Shown: piece by piece, positions 44,004 to 53,121 of the stretch | How positions within the stretch are numbered: the stretch's first letter is position 1 | Layout of the letters: each line of letters begins with the position of its first letter | Program-made: the position numbers and the translations under genes | Notes under the pieces: generated by a model | Seen by the model: only the letters and a program-made list of their open reading frames with translations | Told to the model about the DNA's origin: nothing | The model's database searches: none | NCBI RefSeq assembly: GCF_000718515.1 | Contig: NZ_JNZS01000012.1 | Span: 195,115 to 259,114, forward strand | Length of the DNA stretch: 64,000 nt | Reading direction: 5' to 3' | Source: Micromonospora parva | Lineage (GTDB): Bacteria > Actinomycetota > Actinomycetes > Mycobacteriales > Micromonosporaceae

Positions 44004-45194
44004 TCAGGACTCCTGGCGTCGACGCCGGGCGAGGAGGAACGCGAATGCGCCCAGCACGACCATCACACTTCCGACGCCGGTCATGGTCGGGACCACACCG
44101 CCACCGGTCACCGGCAGGACCGGGGCTTGGCCGCCTGGGCCACCGGGTCGACCGGGTGCACCAGGCGCGCCCGGGCTGCCAGGTGCTCCGGGGGGCCCGG
44201 ACGGACCAGGTACGCCGGGCGCTCCGGGTGCTCCAGGGCTACCGGGCGCTCCGGGCGCTCCGGGGCTGCCGGGCGCTCCGGGGCTGCCGGGGGCACCAGG
44301 GCTGCCGGGGGCACCAGGGCTGCCGGGCGCACCAGGGCTGCCGGGCGCACCGGGGCTGCCGGGCGCACCGGGGCTGCCGGGGGCACCGGGGCTGCCGGTC
44401 GGCCCGGGCGGGCCGGTGGGTCCGGGCGGGCCGGTGGGTCCGGGTGGGCCGGTCGGCCCGGCGCAGACCGGTGCGGTGATGACGTTGGTATCCAGGGTGA
44501 CGGCGGCGGTGCGTGCCAGCGCGCGGCCCTGGAGGGTCGCGCCCGTGGCCATCGTGATCGCGGCCTGAGCCATGATTGTGCCGACGAAGGTGGTGCCCGT
44601 GCCGATCGTCGCCGAACTGCCGATCTTCCAGAACACGTTGCAGGCCGAAGCCCCGTTGATCAGGACGACGCTGCTGTTCGACGCCGTCGTCAGCGAGGAG
44701 TCGACCTGGAAGATGAACACGGCGGACGGGTCGCCCTGGCCGTTGAGCGTCAACGGTCCGGTGAGTTGGGCGGCTCCGATCCGGTAGACCCCTTCGTTGA
44801 GCGTGTTGCCGCCCAGCTCCGCCGGGAGGTTGGTGAACGGCGTCCGGCCGGCGGCATCGTTGAAGGCGATGGTCAGGTCGCTCTGAGCCTGTAGAGCGAC
44901 AGCGTCACCGAGGTGCACCTCGCCGCCGATGGTTGCCGTCTCGAATCCGGACGCGGTGTTTCCGGGGTACCGACCGAGGCTCTGAGCCAGGAAGCTGGGC
45001 CCGGTGTTGGTGGGTTCCGCTCCGGCCAGGACGGAGAAGTCGGCCGCCGTGCCCAGGTTGACCGGTGCTTCCTGCGCGTTGGCTGCGGTCGAGCTGAAGA
45101 GCAGCAGGCTGGCTGCCACTGTGGCGGCTGCGCCGGCCGCAAGCGCCGGCAGGACCACCTGTCGCCGTAGCCAGTGTTTGGGTTTAGCTGTCAC
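44004..45194 (-). CDS. Ice-binding-fold surface protein with collagen-like repeats and LPXTG anchor
   Basis: A 396-residue secreted protein from GTG 45194, with GGAGGG upstream. The signal peptide ends at about ANAQEA. The first domain (about 40-245) has the DUF3494/ice-binding pattern: [56 protein letters not shown] and [22 protein letters not shown]. Next come about 35-40 Gly-X-Y triplets (GPTGPP and GSPGAP units), then LPVTGGG (44103-44117), a membrane helix and RRRR, the sortase-anchor layout. It likely makes a collagen-like stalk that displays an adhesin-like domain on the wall. No sortase gene is near. The ice-binding fold does not prove ice binding. Confidence 0.88.
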   Translation of the reverse strand: MTAKPKHWLRRQVVLPALAAGAAATVAASLLLFSSTAANAQEAPVNLGTAADFSVLAGAEPTNTGPSFLAQSLGRYPGNTASGFETATIGGEVHLGDAVALQAQSDLTIAFNDAAGRTPFTNLPAELGGNTLNEGVYRIGAAQLTGPLTLNGQGDPSAVFIFQVDSSLTTASNSSVVLINGASACNVFWKIGSSATIGTGTTFVGTIMAQAAITMATGATLQGRALARTAAVTLDTNVITAPVCAGPTGPPGPTGPPGPTGPPGPTGSPGAPGSPGAPGSPGAPGSPGAPGSPGAPGSPGAPGSPGAPGSPGAPGAPGSPGAPGAPGVPGPSGPPGAPGSPGAPGAPGRPGGPGGQAPVLPVTGGGVVPTMTGVGSVMVVLGAFAFLLARRRRQES

Positions 45195-45433
45195 AGAACA
45201 CCCTCCGTGGGTACTACTCGCAGGAGACGTCAAGCCAGTGGCGTCCTGCGTGATATGGCCTGTATGGCGCCGATAAGCGCGTTGACTACCACATCACGGC
45301 GGGTGTTCGAATGGGGGCAAATTGGCGCAATGACCGACGCGCATCTATCTGAATAGGACAGATATTCGCATTCTTGTTCGCCGGTTTCGACAAGCGGCGG
45401 GTGCGCACCCGGGGCGACCGAGCAGATCTCGGC

Positions 45434-46147
45434 CTATCGCCGGACGGCCGGGACCGGCCTGATCGCACGGCCGAGGACGCAGGGCGAGGATGGGCTGTTG
45501 CTGGTGGCCGGGAAGCGGAACCGGCGCAGCTGCGTCACCTCGAAGCCGGCCGCTGCGATCGCCGCGACGGTGTCGCGGTTGGTGTGGCAGCCCGCGAACA
45601 GCCTCGGCCACACGGTGGCGTCGACGAGACGTTGGGCGCGGTGCAGGCCGGTGGCCTCCTCGGCGGCCACGTGCTCGAAGAACCGCACCTGGCCTCCGGG
45701 GCACAGCACCCGGCTGATCTCCGCCAACGCGCTCGCCTGATCGGGCACCGTGCACAACACCAACGCGACCACGGCCGCGTCGAACTCGCCGTCCGCGGCG
45801 GGCAGCGCCTGGGCCAGAGCGTCGACGACGGTGACCGGAATCGGCGCATCCGCGGCGGCACGCTCGGCGGCGGCCCGCAGCCGCCGTTCCGGTTCGACAG
45901 CGAGGACCTGGGTGACAGACGGCGGGTAGTGGGCAAACATCCGCCCGTTGCCCGCACCGATCTCGATCACCCGGCCGGACAGGCCGGCGACCAGCTCCCG
46001 CCGGAACGCCGCCGTGCCGGCGCGGTCCATGGCGACGCTGAGTCGCTCGTACACCCGGGCGAACACGGGGTGGGACACCGTGGCCACGTCGACCTCCACT
46101 GATGGCGTGATCTCCGTAAGACGCTTTCTCCGGCGATTGTCCTGCAT
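45434..46147 (-). CDS. Class I SAM-dependent methyltransferase
   Basis: A 237-residue protein. Motif I is VIEIGAGNGRMFAHYP, followed by VLAVEPERRL, AAVVALVLCTVPD and LCPGGQVRFFEHV, the usual Rossmann SAM-binding order (UbiE/Methyltransf_11 type). It has an N-terminal lid (VSHPVFARVYERLS). ATG 46147 was chosen. It is divergent from the oxidoreductase gene. The substrate is unknown, perhaps a lipid quinone or small metabolite. Confidence 0.88.
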   Translation of the reverse strand: MQDNRRRKRLTEITPSVEVDVATVSHPVFARVYERLSVAMDRAGTAAFRRELVAGLSGRVIEIGAGNGRMFAHYPPSVTQVLAVEPERRLRAAAERAAADAPIPVTVVDALAQALPAADGEFDAAVVALVLCTVPDQASALAEISRVLCPGGQVRFFEHVAAEEATGLHRAQRLVDATVWPRLFAGCHTNRDTVAAIAAAGFEVTQLRRFRFPATSNSPSSPCVLGRAIRPVPAVRR

Positions 46148-46217
46148 CCGCGCACGCTTTCCGTCTTACTGATGGGCAGCACGACTCAACCCAGTGCAGA
46201 CAGGATGTGGTCCGACC

Positions 46218-46973
46218 ATGAAGATCGTCGTCATCGGGGGCAGTGGCCTCATCGGTTCCAAGGTCGTGGACCGCCTCGGCGCCCAGGGCCACGAGGCGGT
46301 GGCGGCATCGCCGAAGACCGGCGTGAACACCCTGACCGGCGAGGGCGTGGCCGATGCGCTCGCCGGGGCCGAGGTCGTCGTCGACACGTCGAACTCGCCG
46401 TCGTTCGAGGACGCCGCCGTACTGGAGTTCTTCGAGACCTCGACCCGGACGCTCCTCGCCGCCGCGTCGGACGCCGGGGTGAATCACTACGTGGCGCTCT
46501 CCATCGTGGGGAGCGACCGGATCCCGGACAGCGGTTACATGCGCGCGAAGGTCGCTCAGGAGAAGCTCATCGTCGCCTCCGGAATCCCGTACTCGGTGGT
46601 GCACGCCACCCAGTTCTTCGAGTTCCTCCAGGGCATCATCGACGCCGCCACGGACGGCGACACCGTGCACCTCGCGCCGGTGCTCATCCAGCCGATGGCC
46701 GCTGACGACGTGGCGGCCGCGGTGACCGAGGTCGCGCTCGGCGCGCCGACGAACTCCGTGGTCGAGGTCGCTGGTCCGGAGCAGTTCCAGCTCGACGAGT
46801 TGGGCCGCTCGCTCCTCGCCGACCAGCAGGATCGCCGCACGGTGGTGGCCGACCCCGACGCCCGGTACTTCGGCGCCAGGCTGAACGAACGCTCGCTCGT
46901 TCCGGCCGACGGCGCCCGCACCCCCGGCACCGCCCTGGCCGACTGGCGTGCGGCGGCTGGCCGGGGACGCTGA
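46218..46973 (+). CDS. NAD(P)-binding SDR/NmrA-like oxidoreductase
   Basis: A 251-residue protein. The dinucleotide motif IVVIGGSGLIGSKVVDRL (residues 3-20) is the atypical SDR GGxGxxG type. YMRAKVAQEKLIVASGIPYSVVHATQFFEF continues the NmrA/SDR_a5-like pattern. It probably senses or uses NADP(H). ATG 46218 was chosen. It is divergent from the methyltransferase and convergent with the membrane hydrolase. The function is not known. Confidence 0.87.
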   Translation: MKIVVIGGSGLIGSKVVDRLGAQGHEAVAASPKTGVNTLTGEGVADALAGAEVVVDTSNSPSFEDAAVLEFFETSTRTLLAAASDAGVNHYVALSIVGSDRIPDSGYMRAKVAQEKLIVASGIPYSVVHATQFFEFLQGIIDAATDGDTVHLAPVLIQPMAADDVAAAVTEVALGAPTNSVVEVAGPEQFQLDELGRSLLADQQDRRTVVADPDARYFGARLNERSLVPADGARTPGTALADWRAAAGRGR

Positions 46974-46983
46974 GCCGGCCCCG

Positions 46984-49215
46984 CTACCTCGGCGTCGTGG
47001 TCGGGCCAGCCCGCCCGCCGAGGCGCCGCACCAGCTCCCGAACCGCCTCGGTGAACGGCTCGTCGGACTCGTCCGGCCAGTGCCCGTGGATGGGTGGGGC
47101 GACGCTGTCCCCGGGGGGCGTCACCACATCGCGGGGATCGCGCTGTCGGCGATCGACAGCTGCTGTCGGGTCGCCGGTGGTATCCGGCGCGGGTGACGGA
47201 TTCGGGGAGAAGATCCAGCCACCGATGGGATCGGTGTCGCGCCACAGGTTCACCCAGCGCCACCCCACCCGCTGGCCGATCTCCTGTAGTGCCGCGTCGT
47301 CGAGGTAGGCGGGGAAGGGCCGCGCGCAGAAACGGCGCAGCGGTGATCCGTGGGTGAGCAGGGCGACCCGGTCGCCGATCTGCGGCCGCAGTTGGAGCAC
47401 CGCGGCGGCGAGCAGAATCGAGCCGTGGCTGTGCCCGGTCAGCAGCACCGCGTCGCCGCGCTCGACCAGGTAGGTGATTCGGCGGGCCAGTTCCGGCACC
47501 GCCCGCCTGGAGTAGCAGGGTGGCGCGAACGGGTGGGCGGCCCGGGGCCAGAAGGTGCCAAGGTCCCAGAGGACGCCGATGTAGCGGCGGTACGGCTCGG
47601 TCCGGTACGCGAAGATGGCGCCGATGACCAGGCCGAGGATGATTGCCCCGATCACCCAGCTGCTGAGCGCGATGGCGAACGTGATCGCCTCCGCCGGCAA
47701 TCGGATGTTTCGCTCGATCACGTCGCCCGGCAACTGGCCGAGCAGGCCGACCGTGGTGGTGGCCGTGGCGAGTCCGGCGAGGCAACCGTAGACCACTGCC
47801 AACGGCACCAGTTTCTCGGTGAAGCGGGCCCGAGCTATCGCGTCTCGGACCTGCCTCAGGCGGAGCTCGGCCTCGGCCGGCGCGTTCGGGAAGTCGCGCG
47901 CGACGATCGCCGCCGCAGCCCGGCGTCGACTCCGGCGGGAGATCAGGATGACCAGAACGGCGACGATCGCGGTGACCACCACCGCGCGGAAGAAGCCGTA
48001 GATCGCCCAGGTGAAGGCCCGGGGCGGGCCGGTGGCGATGCCCTCCCCGGTCGGCACGCCGCGATCCAGGAAGTCCGCCACCCGGCAGACCAGCTCTGCG
48101 GAGTACGCCACCGCCGTACTGATCCCGGTGGCCGCGACAACGAGAGCGCCCAACCCGAACAGCGGGGTGGCGTCGCGCTCCCGGCTCCGGTACCAGAGCA
48201 GCACCACGCCCAGGGCGGCCATCAGTGTCGTCTGAGCCGCGAACACACCGACCACTGTCGGGTCGTAACCGGGCAGCCCGCGCTCCTGCGGCCACGGCTG
48301 CGAACTGGTCGACACGTGTGCCACGACGACCACGGTCAGGATGATGGCAGCGGTCCGGAGGGTGCGGGTGACCCGGTCGAGCCGCTGGTCGGCGGGGTAC
48401 CGGTCCATCAGTGGCGGGGTGCAGAGCATCCCCACGCAGCTCGTCAGGATCACCCCCGTGATCGCCGTCAGCGCGATGGTGGCCGCCGAGGCGTCTCTCG
48501 CACCCTGGGCGAGGAGCAGGACGAGGTCCAGCGTCGCGAACGCGGCGGCGACATGGATGGCCCGCAACCGGCCCACCAGCGGCTCGGCGTCCCACTGGCC
48601 GACGGTGTCGAGCCGGCAGGCGGAGCCGCCCTGATCGGGTGCGCGAAACGCCTCGAAGGCTCGCCCCGGACGACAGCTGATCAGCCAGATCAGGCCGATC
48701 GCGGCGGCCGGGACCAGCGCGAGCACCGCCAGCCGCAGCCCGATCGTCCGCCCACCCAACCAGGACAACCAGCTGCGTCCGGTGAGGCAGCTCGGCGAGG
48801 CCAGGCACTTCCAACCGACGAGGTCCAGGGCGACGCCGGCGATGGCGAGCACGTACAGCACGGTGAGCGTGAGCCCCAGCACCCGGCACAGGGACTTGAC
48901 CGCCGCCTCGGAAGCCGGGTTCGCCGGGCGCATCCAGATCGCGACGTTGACAAGCATGAAGGGGAGCAGGAACACCACCGCCAGGGTGCGGGTCACGGTG
49001 CCCGAGGGCAGGTCACCCCAGCGGTACGCCTCCAGCGTCACCCCCGGCACGCTCGCGCTGTCCGAGGACCGGGGGCGCGGCCGGTAGAACCCGCCACTGC
49101 GGTCACCGGCGACCTGCCCGGTCTGCTGCAGGCCCAGCACCTGTGCGGGACTCGCGCCGGAGACTCCGTGCACCCGTAGCTCCACGACGCCACCGGAGCT
49201 GTCCGGCCCGCTCAA
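46984..49215 (-). CDS. Large polytopic membrane protein with alpha/beta-hydrolase domain
   Basis: A 743-residue protein. It opens with a short cytoplasmic VVELRVHGVSGASPAQVLG, resembling a hydrolase N-terminal HG strand. About ten membrane helices follow (from LAVVFLLPFMLVNVAIW to AIILGLVIGAIFAY). Then comes a cytoplasmic domain with VLLTGHSHGSILLAAAVL (a GxSxG nucleophile elbow) and LLTHGSPLRRF. The hydrolase fold is thus interrupted by a long membrane block, which is unusual. The start is TTG at 49215 by frame; a GTG further in is possible. The C-terminal 70 residues are Pro/Asp-rich. The substrate may be a lipid. Confidence 0.8.
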   Translation of the reverse strand: MSGPDSSGGVVELRVHGVSGASPAQVLGLQQTGQVAGDRSGGFYRPRPRSSDSASVPGVTLEAYRWGDLPSGTVTRTLAVVFLLPFMLVNVAIWMRPANPASEAAVKSLCRVLGLTLTVLYVLAIAGVALDLVGWKCLASPSCLTGRSWLSWLGGRTIGLRLAVLALVPAAAIGLIWLISCRPGRAFEAFRAPDQGGSACRLDTVGQWDAEPLVGRLRAIHVAAAFATLDLVLLLAQGARDASAATIALTAITGVILTSCVGMLCTPPLMDRYPADQRLDRVTRTLRTAAIILTVVVVAHVSTSSQPWPQERGLPGYDPTVVGVFAAQTTLMAALGVVLLWYRSRERDATPLFGLGALVVAATGISTAVAYSAELVCRVADFLDRGVPTGEGIATGPPRAFTWAIYGFFRAVVVTAIVAVLVILISRRSRRRAAAAIVARDFPNAPAEAELRLRQVRDAIARARFTEKLVPLAVVYGCLAGLATATTTVGLLGQLPGDVIERNIRLPAEAITFAIALSSWVIGAIILGLVIGAIFAYRTEPYRRYIGVLWDLGTFWPRAAHPFAPPCYSRRAVPELARRITYLVERGDAVLLTGHSHGSILLAAAVLQLRPQIGDRVALLTHGSPLRRFCARPFPAYLDDAALQEIGQRVGWRWVNLWRDTDPIGGWIFSPNPSPAPDTTGDPTAAVDRRQRDPRDVVTPPGDSVAPPIHGHWPDESDEPFTEAVRELVRRLGGRAGPTTTPR

Positions 49216-49435
49216 CCGCGCTGATCCATCCGACGTCCCCCCGAGGCGTCCCGCCGCCCTTGTCCCGCTACCCCCACCTCGACGACACGCGCCGGGGCCG
49301 GCGGCCGAGCGGGTCTACCCGAACCGGACCCGCTCAATCTCGGCCGTCCCTGGTGCTGCCACCCGACCGGCGCGCTGTGGTCGACCGGCCCGTGCGTGCG
49401 AGGGTTGAGCCGGTCGTGGCGGGGTAGGTGCCGCC

Positions 49436-50581
49436 ATGGTCGCTGCCGGTCGGCGCGGAGCGGACGCGGGCCCGTCGACAGCGCGGCGCTGGGACCGCCT
49501 GCTGGCCGCCTGGCACGACCGGGTCCGTCGGGTACGCGCCATCGGCGGCCTCGCCCTGCAGGCCGGCCTGGCGGCGGCACTGTCCTGGTTCGTGGCGCAC
49601 TCGCTGCTGCACGTGTCGCAGCCGGTCTTCGCGCCGATCTCCGCCGTCTCGACGCTCGCCGCGTCCGTCGGCCAGCGGTTGCGTCGCACCATCGAGCTGA
49701 TCATCGGTGTGACCGTCGGGGTGCTGATCGGCGACCTGCTGCTCCTGGTGACCGGCACCGGGTGGTGGCAGCTCGCCCTGATCGTGGTGCTGGCGATCGT
49801 CGTCGCGCTCTTCCTCGCCGGCAGCGCGGCGGTGGTGATCCAGGCCGGGGCGACGGCGGTTCTCATCGCCACGCTCAGCCCAACCGTCCGGGACCTGGAG
49901 ATCCCGCGGTTCGTGGACGCGTTGATCGGGGGAGGGGTGGCGTTGCTGGTCACCGCCGTGTTGCTGCCGCTGAACCCGCTACGGGTGCTCAACCGGGCCG
50001 CCCGGCCGGTGTTCGATCTCCTGCTGACCCAGCTCGACGCCACCGCCGAAGCGCTGGCCGAGCGGGACGCCGCGCGGGCCCGTACCGCCCGGGGTGAGCT
50101 GCGGCAGAGCGCGGGCCGGTTGAAGGCGTTCGTCGAGGCGGCCCAGGGCGCCCGGGAGGCGAGCACCCTGTCGCCGGTGTACTGGCACCAGCGGCACGGA
50201 CCGGTGGGCCGGTACGCGCAGGCGGCGGAGCTGATCGACCGGGCGACGCGGAACAGCGGCACCCTGATCCGACGGTCGGTGACGCTCATCGAGGACGGCG
50301 AGCCGGTGCCGGAGTCGTTGCCGAGGGCGGTGGCCGAGCTGGCCGAGACCGTCCGCCTGCTCAAGCGGCAGTTCGCCGCTGGCGCTGAGCCGAATCGGGC
50401 GCGGGAGCAGGCACTGCGGGCGGTCGCGACGGCCGGGAACGCCTATCGGGACGGTGTGGGCTTCTCCGGTGCGGTGGTGGTGGCGCAGGTCCGGACCACG
50501 GTCAGTGACCTGCTGGTCGCCACCGGCCTGACCCAGGAGGGCGCGAATCACCTGGTCCGGAGGGCTTTCGGCGATCTCTGA
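49436..50581 (+). CDS. FUSC/aromatic acid exporter-family membrane protein
   Basis: A 381-residue inner-membrane protein. About five or six helices (AGLAAALSWFVAHSLLHVSQPVFAPISAV to ALIGGGVALLVTAVLLPL) form the N-terminal 180 residues, with LRRTIELIIGVTVGVLIGDLLLL, typical of FUSC_2/ArAE_1. A cytoplasmic helical domain follows. Such proteins export aromatic acids or envelope-stress compounds. GGTAGGTG just before the ATG may give a leaderless transcript. Confidence 0.87.
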   Translation: MVAAGRRGADAGPSTARRWDRLLAAWHDRVRRVRAIGGLALQAGLAAALSWFVAHSLLHVSQPVFAPISAVSTLAASVGQRLRRTIELIIGVTVGVLIGDLLLLVTGTGWWQLALIVVLAIVVALFLAGSAAVVIQAGATAVLIATLSPTVRDLEIPRFVDALIGGGVALLVTAVLLPLNPLRVLNRAARPVFDLLLTQLDATAEALAERDAARARTARGELRQSAGRLKAFVEAAQGAREASTLSPVYWHQRHGPVGRYAQAAELIDRATRNSGTLIRRSVTLIEDGEPVPESLPRAVAELAETVRLLKRQFAAGAEPNRAREQALRAVATAGNAYRDGVGFSGAVVVAQVRTTVSDLLVATGLTQEGANHLVRRAFGDL

Positions 50582-50620
50582 CGGTCCGGCGGCGCCCATC
50601 GGCGCCAGTTGTTGGCGCAT

Positions 50621-50674
50621 ATCTGAGCCATCGCTGTTGCCATCTGAGCCAAAGTGGTGCCATCATGGTGCCAT
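50621..50674 (+). promoter_or_regulatory. Direct repeats before the ribbon-helix-helix gene
   Basis: ATCTGAGCCA occurs at 50621-50630 and 50642-50651, and TGGTGCCAT at 50655-50663 and 50666-50674. The last repeat overlaps the start codon of the RHH-type protein, as expected for an autoregulator. This is inference. Confidence 0.45.
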
Positions 50675-51197
50675 GGAGCTGAGGTCATACGTCGAGAACC
50701 TGCGTAACGAGTTCGCCGTGGCGGCGGAGGGTGTGGACCCGGAGGCCCGGGTGCTGGCCGAACGGCTCTTCACGCAGTTGGAGGCGGCGACCCGTCTCAC
50801 GCTGCTCGAAGCGCTCTCCGACGCGGCTGACGAGATCACCCGTGACCTCGCGCCGGGCTCGGTGCACGTCCGGTTGCGCGGGCGCGAACCCGACTTCGTG
50901 GTGACCCCGGCCAGCCCGCCGGCCGAGCTGGCGAGCGAGGCCAGCGGCCCGCCACCGCTGGCGGTGCCAGTGTCCGCGCCCGACGGTGACGAGGGCGGCA
51001 CCTCGCGGATCAACCTCCGGCTGCCCGACCACCTGAAGGCCAGCGTCGAGGAGGCCGCTGGGCGCGCCGGGCTCTCGGTCAACGCCTGGCTGGTGCGCGC
51101 CGTCGCCGGTGCCGTCGGGGCGGGCGACCCGGAACGTCGTCCGCCGCGCCGGGTGGAGCCGACCTCCGGCCAGCGCTTCACCGGCTGGGCCCGCTAA
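50673..51197 (+). CDS. HicB-like ribbon-helix-helix protein
   Basis: A 174-residue protein. The N-terminal 60 residues are helical and acidic; the C-terminal part has SRINLRLPDHLKASVEEAAGRAGLSVNAWLVRAVAGAV, a ribbon-helix-helix DNA-binding domain as in HicB/Arc-type antitoxins. No toxin gene is adjacent, so it may be a regulator of the following DUF4097/ABC genes. ATG 50673 overlaps one of two short direct repeats that could be its own operator. Confidence 0.8.
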   Translation: MELRSYVENLRNEFAVAAEGVDPEARVLAERLFTQLEAATRLTLLEALSDAADEITRDLAPGSVHVRLRGREPDFVVTPASPPAELASEASGPPPLAVPVSAPDGDEGGTSRINLRLPDHLKASVEEAAGRAGLSVNAWLVRAVAGAVGAGDPERRPPRRVEPTSGQRFTGWAR

Positions 51198-51268
51198 CTT
51201 CCCGTACCCCCATCCGCCGCGCCGCTGACCAGCGGCAACCTTCGCCGACCACCTTCCGGGAGACCACC

Positions 51269-52111
51269 ATGCCTGTTTTCGAGACGCCAGAACCGATTGC
51301 CGTCCAGATCGAGCTGCCGATCGGCGACGCCTGGATCGCCGCGAGCGACCGCACCGACACGGTGGTGACCGTGCGTCCCCGCGACCCGTCGAGCAAGGCC
51401 GACGTGAGCGCCGCCGACCAGACCACCGTCGAGTTCGCCGCCGGGCAACTGGTGATCCGGGTGCCCAAGAGCTGGCGCCGCTACGGGTTCGGCCCCGGGC
51501 CGTCGGTCGACGTCCTGGTCGAGCTCCCGACCGGGTCGCGGGTGCACGCCGAGGCGTCGTGGGCGGCGTTCCGCTGCGAGGGCCGGCTCGGCGAGTGCCG
51601 GATCAAGACCGGCAGCGGCATCCGGCTCGACGAGACCGGGCCGTTGGAGATCGACAGCAGCCACGGCGAGGTCGCGGTCGAGCGCGTCCTCGGACCCGCC
51701 CGGGTGAAGGCCTCGTCCGGCAAGGTGCGCATCGGCGCGGTCGACGGCACCGCCGAGATCAAGAATTCGTCCGGCGACTGCTGGATCGGCCGCAGCGGCG
51801 GCGACGTCCGGATCAACACGGCCTACGGCGACATCACCGTGGACGCGTCGCTGGGCTCGGTGACGGCGCGTACCGCCTACGGCAACCTTCGGCTGGGTGA
51901 GGTCGCCCGCGGCGCGATCGATGTGCAGACGTCCTACGGCGCCATCGAGGTCGGCATCCGTCGCGGGACCGCCGCGTGGCTCGACGTCAGCTCCAAGCAC
52001 GGCCGCGTGCACAACGCGCTGGAGTCGACCGGCAGCCCGGCGCAGACCGACGAGACGGTCGAGGTCCGGGCGAACACCTCCTACGGCGACATCATGATCC
52101 GCCGCGCCTGA
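51269..52111 (+). CDS. DUF4097 beta-strand repeat protein
   Basis: A 280-residue protein made of repeating beta-strand units (IKTGSGIRLDETGPLEIDSSHGEVAVERVLGP, INTAYGDITVDASLG, ARTAYGNLRLGEV, VQTSYGAIEVGI), the DUF4097/adhesin-like beta-helix pattern. It has no signal peptide. It lies 32 nt upstream of a DrrA-like ATPase gene and is probably in the same operon, perhaps as a scaffold or sensor. GGGAGA precedes the ATG. The function of this family is not known. Confidence 0.85.
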   Translation: MPVFETPEPIAVQIELPIGDAWIAASDRTDTVVTVRPRDPSSKADVSAADQTTVEFAAGQLVIRVPKSWRRYGFGPGPSVDVLVELPTGSRVHAEASWAAFRCEGRLGECRIKTGSGIRLDETGPLEIDSSHGEVAVERVLGPARVKASSGKVRIGAVDGTAEIKNSSGDCWIGRSGGDVRINTAYGDITVDASLGSVTARTAYGNLRLGEVARGAIDVQTSYGAIEVGIRRGTAAWLDVSSKHGRVHNALESTGSPAQTDETVEVRANTSYGDIMIRRA

Positions 52112-52143
52112 CCCCCACCGCGCCGACCACGAATGAGGAGACC

Positions 52144-53121
52144 ATGACCAGCTCCACGAACCCCGCGATCGTCGCCACCGACCTGCGCAAGTCCTACGGC
52201 GACAAGGTCGTCCTGGACGGCGTCGACCTGATGATCACCGAGGGCACGATCTTCGCCTTGCTCGGTCCGAACGGGGCCGGCAAGACCACCACCGTGCAGA
52301 TCCTCTCCACCCTGATCAGGGCCGACGGTGGCGATGCGCGCATCTTCGGCCACGATCTGACCCGGGAGCCCGACGCGGTACGCGCGCTGATCGGCGTCAC
52401 CGGCCAGTTCTCCGCCGTCGACAACCTGCTCACCGCCCGGGAGAACCTGACCCTGATGGCCGACCTGTGCCACCTGGGCAGGGCCGCCGGCCGGCGTCGG
52501 ATCGCCGACCTGCTCGACCAGTTCGACCTGACCGAGGCGGCGGCCAAGCCGGTGTCGACGTACTCCGGTGGCATGCGCCGGCGGCTCGACCTGGCGATGA
52601 CCCTGGTCGGCGAGCCCCGCGTCATCTTCCTCGACGAGCCGACCACCGGCCTCGACCCGCGCAGCCGCCGGGCCATGTGGCACATCATCCGGGCGCTCGT
52701 CGCCGAGGGCGTCACCATCCTGCTCACCACGCAGTACCTGGAGGAGGCCGACCAACTCGCCGACCGGGTGGCGTTCCTCGACCACGGCCGTCTGATCGCC
52801 GAGGGCACACCACGCGAGCTCAAGCGGCTCATCCCGGGCGGTCACGTCGTATTGCAGTTCGCCGACCAGGAAGGGCTCGACTCGGCGGCCCGGACGTTGC
52901 AGGCCGCCACCCGGGACGACGCGGCGCTCACCCTCCAGGTGCCCAGTGACGGTGGGGTCGGGTCACTGCGATCCCTGCTCGACCAGCTCGACAGCGCCTC
53001 GATCAGCGTGGCCGGGCTCTCCGTGCACACCCCCGACCTCGACGACGTCTTCCTCACCCTCACCGGTCAGCCGGACACCCGGGCCGGCCGGACCCATCAC
53101 GAAAGGGCTTCCGCGCGATGA
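52144..53121 (+). CDS. DrrA-like ABC transporter ATPase
   Basis: A 325-residue ABC ATPase of the drug-resistance (DrrA) type. It has Walker A GPNGAGKTTT (about 40-49), signature YSGGMRRRLDLA, Walker B VIFLDEPTTGLD, the switch region LTTQYLEEADQ, and a C-terminal DrrA extension ending VHTPDLDDVFLTLTG. The ATG at 52144 has GAGGAG 5 nt upstream. It overlaps the permease gene by ATGA. It energises export of a hydrophobic compound, possibly an antibiotic or lipid. Confidence 0.95.
   Translation: MTSSTNPAIVATDLRKSYGDKVVLDGVDLMITEGTIFALLGPNGAGKTTTVQILSTLIRADGGDARIFGHDLTREPDAVRALIGVTGQFSAVDNLLTARENLTLMADLCHLGRAAGRRRIADLLDQFDLTEAAAKPVSTYSGGMRRRLDLAMTLVGEPRVIFLDEPTTGLDPRSRRAMWHIIRALVAEGVTILLTTQYLEEADQLADRVAFLDHGRLIAEGTPRELKRLIPGGHVVLQFADQEGLDSAARTLQAATRDDAALTLQVPSDGGVGSLRSLLDQLDSASISVAGLSVHTPDLDDVFLTLTGQPDTRAGRTHHERASAR

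Noticed and set aside
44137..44456. Highly regular repeat array
   Set aside because: The repeats are in frame and encode collagen-like Gly-X-Y triplets; spacing and sequence do not fit a CRISPR array.
45345..46670. A long minus-strand frame crossing the methyltransferase and oxidoreductase genes
   Set aside because: The methyltransferase frame (45434-46147) has clear SAM motifs and the plus-strand oxidoreductase has a Rossmann motif; the long frame has none.
50673..51197. Toxin-antitoxin module
   Set aside because: Only an RHH antitoxin-like protein is present; neither neighbour resembles a HicA, RelE or PIN toxin.
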